Positions 61,577 to 64,000 of a stretch of DNA of 64,000 nt are shown in pieces. The position numbers and the translations under genes were made by a program. Each line of letters starts with the position of its first letter. Position 1 is the stretch's first letter. Origin of the DNA: Stenotrophomonas sp. UBA2124 (lineage in GTDB: Bacteria; Pseudomonadota; Gammaproteobacteria; Xanthomonadales; Xanthomonadaceae); the NCBI GenBank assembly GCA_002329155.1, contig DCXY01000001.1:1-64000 (forward strand), in the 5' to 3' direction. The notes beneath the pieces were generated by a model that was not told where the DNA came from, did no database searches, and saw only the letters and a list, made by a program, of their open reading frames with translations.

Positions 61577-62974
61577 ATGAGCGTGATTGATAACCCCCGC
61601 CCGTACGACGTGGCCATCATCGGTGGCGGTGCCGCCGGCATTCTCACTGCCATTGGCGTGCTGCGTGGCAGCCGCGAGCCGCTGCGTGTGCTGCTGCTGG
61701 AATCGTCGCTGCCGCTGGCACGCGGCGTGGCCTATTCCACCTCCTACGCCGAGCACCTGCTCAACGTGCCTGCGGGCAAGATGAGTGGCTTTCCCGACCA
61801 GCCCGATGACTTCCTCGACTACCTGGTGGAGATAAGCGCCTTCCCGGGTGAGGCGCGCGAGGAACTGGCCGCGCTTTTCGTGCCGCGCCACCACTACGCC
61901 GCCTACCTGCGCCACCGGCTGCAGGAGGCGCTGGAAACCAGTGCGGTGCAGCTGGACGTGCGGGCCGAGCGGGTACTGGCCTTGGACCGCACCGCTGCAG
62001 GCTTCAGGCTGGAGCTGGGCACCGGGCAGCATGAGCTGGCGCATCAGGTGGTGCTGGCCACCGGCAATTCGCTGCGGCCATTGCCTGTGCGTGGTGCCAG
62101 TGCCCTGCCAGCCGAAAGGCGCGTGGAGGCCTGGGATTTCGCCGCAGTGCGCAGCATCGCCCGGCATGCCGACGTGGCCATCATCGGCTCGGGCCTGAGC
62201 ATGGCCGACACCGTGATGTCGCTGCTGGCCAGCGAGCACAAGGGGCGCATCCATGTGTTGTCACGCCACGCGTTGATGCCGTTGCCGCATGCCAAGGGGC
62301 CGGCCGCCGACTACGACCCGCAGCCGCTGTTGGCGATGAACCTGCGCCAGCGCATGCGCGCGCTGCGCCGGCATGCCGCCGATGCCGCACAGCGGGGCAT
62401 CCCGTGGCAGAGCGTGATGGAACGCATCCGCCCGATGGGGCAGGCGCTTTGGCAGTCACTGTCCTTCGACGACCAGCGGCGCTTCCTGCGCCATGTGGTG
62501 CGTTACTGGGACGTGCACCGCCACCGCATCGCCGCGCCCGTGCACGAGCAGCTGATGGCGTTGAAGCAGGAAGGGCGCCTGCAGCTGCACCGTGGCCGCC
62601 TGCAGACCGCCATCATCGAAGGCGGCTGCGTCTGCCTGGGTGCGCTGGACCGGCAGCGCCAGCCGCTGCAGCTGGACGTGCAGTGCGTGGTCAACGCCAC
62701 CGGCGTGGAAATGCGTGCGCAGGCCATGCACAACCCGCTGCTGCAGCAGCTGCTGGGCAGCGGCATCGCCCGCGCGGGGCTGCATGGCATCGGTATCGAC
62801 AGCACCGAGGATGGCCACGTGATCAATGCCGATGGCAATGCCGAGCCCGCCATCCAGGTACTCGGCAGCCTGCGCATCGGCAGCCTGTGGGAAAGCCTGG
62901 CGATTCCGGAACTGCGTGCGCAGGCAGCCAGGGCAGCCAAGGCGGCCTTGCCAGCAGGAGCGTGGCAGGGCTGA
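61577..62974 (+). CDS. FAD/NAD(P)-binding protein (NAD_binding_9-like)
   Basis: 465 residues. An N-terminal FAD motif YDVAIIGGGAAGILTAIGVL, a conserved SYAEHLLNVPAGKMSGFP stretch and a second dinucleotide motif VAIIGSGLSMADTVMSLL put it in the group of FAD/NAD(P)-binding proteins related to flavin monooxygenases and HtaR-like oxidoreductases. A final Rossmann element (CVVNATG) closes the FAD fold. It probably oxidises or hydroxylates a small molecule; substrate and partner unknown. Monocistronic with a likely leaderless start. Confidence 0.82.
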   Translation: MSVIDNPRPYDVAIIGGGAAGILTAIGVLRGSREPLRVLLLESSLPLARGVAYSTSYAEHLLNVPAGKMSGFPDQPDDFLDYLVEISAFPGEAREELAALFVPRHHYAAYLRHRLQEALETSAVQLDVRAERVLALDRTAAGFRLELGTGQHELAHQVVLATGNSLRPLPVRGASALPAERRVEAWDFAAVRSIARHADVAIIGSGLSMADTVMSLLASEHKGRIHVLSRHALMPLPHAKGPAADYDPQPLLAMNLRQRMRALRRHAADAAQRGIPWQSVMERIRPMGQALWQSLSFDDQRRFLRHVVRYWDVHRHRIAAPVHEQLMALKQEGRLQLHRGRLQTAIIEGGCVCLGALDRQRQPLQLDVQCVVNATGVEMRAQAMHNPLLQQLLGSGIARAGLHGIGIDSTEDGHVINADGNAEPAIQVLGSLRIGSLWESLAIPELRAQAARAAKAALPAGAWQG

Positions 62975-63036
62975 GCGAACTCGCCTTCGGCGAGCCGGTA
63001 TAGTGCCGGCAACACACCACACGGACGAGGGGTAAG

Positions 63037-63930
63037 ATGAAACTCGATATCGCTAAGCGCCGTACTTTCATTGGTCGGCAAGCCCGGCGCAGCTGTTGGC
63101 TGCTGGCGCTTGGCGTACTGCTGCTCGGCGGCTGCGCCTCATTTTTTGAAGGTGGCAGCCAGCGCCGCGGTGTTTCCAGTAGTGTGGTGGATTACCTGTA
63201 TCCGCCTGGCCAGAAGCCCGAGTTGGCTATCGGGGTCGAGGTGCCACAGGTACGTCTGCCGGCACGCGTGGGTCTGGTGTTCGTCCCTTCGCAAAATGAT
63301 CCGGTGGGGGTCAGCGCCGCCGAACGCAGTGCATTGCTGGAGAAGGTGCGCGAAACCTTCCGTGCTCAGCCCTTCATAGAGCGCATCGAAGTGATCCCGG
63401 ACGGCTACCTGCGTCCACGCGGTGGCTTCGACAACCTGGAGCAGGTGGCGCGCATGTACAGCGTGGACCTGGTCGCGCTGGTGTCCTATGACCAGATCAT
63501 CCGCACTGACCAGAACGCAGCGTCTTTGCTGTACTGGACGCTGGTGGGTGCTTACACCATCCGCGGCAACAACAACCAGGTCAGCACCTTCATCGACACG
63601 TCGGTATTTGATGTGAAGACGCGGACGTTGCTGTTCCGTGCGCCGGGCACCGACCAGCGTGACGGCGGTTCCACCGCCATGCGTGTGGACACAACCCAGA
63701 CACGCCTGGCGGGAGAAAGCTTCAACGTAGCGATGACCAACATGACCGGCAACCTGGACAAGGCCATCGCTGATTTCGCCGTGCGCGTGCGCGAGGAAGG
63801 CCAGGTCAAGTTGGTGGATCGCCGCTCCGGTGGCGAGTGGCGCCGTGGCGGCGGCGGTGGCGGGAGTACGCAGTGGTGGGAACTGGCCTTGTTGCTGGTT
63901 GGCGCCGGCCTGCTGTTGCGGCGGCGCTGA
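63037..63930 (+). CDS. rhombotarget-type lipoprotein with GlyGly-CTERM tail
   Basis: 297 residues; ATG after an excellent GAGGGG. A basic N-terminus and lipobox (LLLGGC, Cys near residue 31) mark a lipoprotein. The body (YLYPPGQKPELAIGVEVPQV, ARVGLVFVPSQ, VDLVALVSYDQI) matches rhombotarget lipoproteins. The tail is RRGGGGGGSTQWW, then a hydrophobic segment (LALLLVGAGLLL) and RRR: the GlyGly-CTERM sorting signal cut by rhombosortase. The next frame begins at once and may encode that protease. Confidence 0.85.
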   Translation: MKLDIAKRRTFIGRQARRSCWLLALGVLLLGGCASFFEGGSQRRGVSSSVVDYLYPPGQKPELAIGVEVPQVRLPARVGLVFVPSQNDPVGVSAAERSALLEKVRETFRAQPFIERIEVIPDGYLRPRGGFDNLEQVARMYSVDLVALVSYDQIIRTDQNAASLLYWTLVGAYTIRGNNNQVSTFIDTSVFDVKTRTLLFRAPGTDQRDGGSTAMRVDTTQTRLAGESFNVAMTNMTGNLDKAIADFAVRVREEGQVKLVDRRSGGEWRRGGGGGGSTQWWELALLLVGAGLLLRRR

Positions 63931-63941
63931 TCCTGCTGTTG

Positions 63942-64000
63942 GTGGCACTGGCCAGCGCGGCTGCTTTGCGCTGGTCGGGGCTTGCCGGGTTGATGGTGCT
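63942..64000 (+). CDS. possible rhombosortase, 5' part only
   Basis: Starting at GTG 63942 (or TTG 63939), 9-12 bases after the lipoprotein stop, an open frame reads VALASAAALRWSGLAGLMV to the window end. It is hydrophobic, as expected of the first membrane segment of a rhomboid-type protease. The family's WRLLTGH region would lie beyond the window, so the call rests on the GlyGly-CTERM neighbour. Confidence 0.4.
   Translation, partial: MALASAAALRWSGLAGLMV

Overview
The window looks like chromosomal DNA of a GC-rich gammaproteobacterium of the Xanthomonadaceae (Lysobacteraceae), most likely Stenotrophomonas or a close relative. The basis is indirect: uniformly GC-rich coding, a family S46 dipeptidyl peptidase, a Mn2+ riboswitch upstream of mntP of the Xanthomonas type, the glyQ/glyS and rsmG-parA-parB neighbourhoods, and intergenic CCCCTCCC-type inverted repeats of the kind littering xanthomonad genomes. 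No rRNA or tRNA gene is present to confirm the genus.

Layout. 0.2-2.7 kb (minus): a class I glutamine amidotransferase and an orphan GspE/PulE-type ATPase. 2.8-5.8 kb: glyQ-glyS. 5.9-11.6 kb: tamA-tamB, outer-membrane translocation. 11.6-15.0 kb (minus): an HscC-type Hsp70 with a membrane J-domain-like partner. 15.2-17.3 kb: an exported S46 peptidase predicted to be DPP11-like. 17.4-33.0 kb: a carbon-sensing and acetate-use district: an OmpR-type regulator with a degenerate receiver, a transporter-fused hybrid histidine kinase resembling CrbS, a NarL-type regulator resembling CrbR, acs, a DcaP-like porin, a DUF485 protein and actP. Interleaved are a 287-bp tandem repeat array, mntP with its riboswitch, and a chemoreceptor with a clear flagellar sigma-28 promoter. 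33.3-34.7 kb: a coniferyl-aldehyde-type dehydrogenase.

34.9-43.5 kb: a defence island: an Mrr-like nuclease and a type I restriction-modification operon hsdM-hsdS-(RhuM-like HTH protein)-doc-hsdR, every gene from hsdM on overlapping or nearly touching the next. The Doc-type toxin between hsdS and hsdR is the most system-like novelty here. 43.8-51.9 kb: xth, a GlsB/YeaQ membrane protein, a phosphopantetheinyl transferase, rsmG, parA-parB, a helix-hairpin-helix protein, a SUFU-domain protein, a UDP-glucuronate epimerase-like protein, a GT2 glycosyltransferase and a LAB_N membrane protein. 52.0-53.7 kb: a DUF885 exported protein. 53.9-60.8 kb: heavy-metal efflux (czcI-like, czcC, czcB, czcA) followed by a small CDF-like transporter with an unusual metal-site residue. 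61.0-61.4 kb: rpmB-rpmG. 61.6-64.0 kb: an FAD/NAD(P)-binding protein, a lipoprotein with a GlyGly-CTERM tail, and the start of what may be its rhombosortase, cut by the window edge.

Many operons use 1-4 base stop/start overlaps (ATGA, GTGA, TTGA, TGATG). Several genes (tamA, xth, rsmG, the FAD protein) have a -10 hexamer only 6-7 bases before the start codon and no Shine-Dalgarno sequence, suggesting leaderless transcripts. All functional names are inferred from sequence motifs read by eye; no database search was run.
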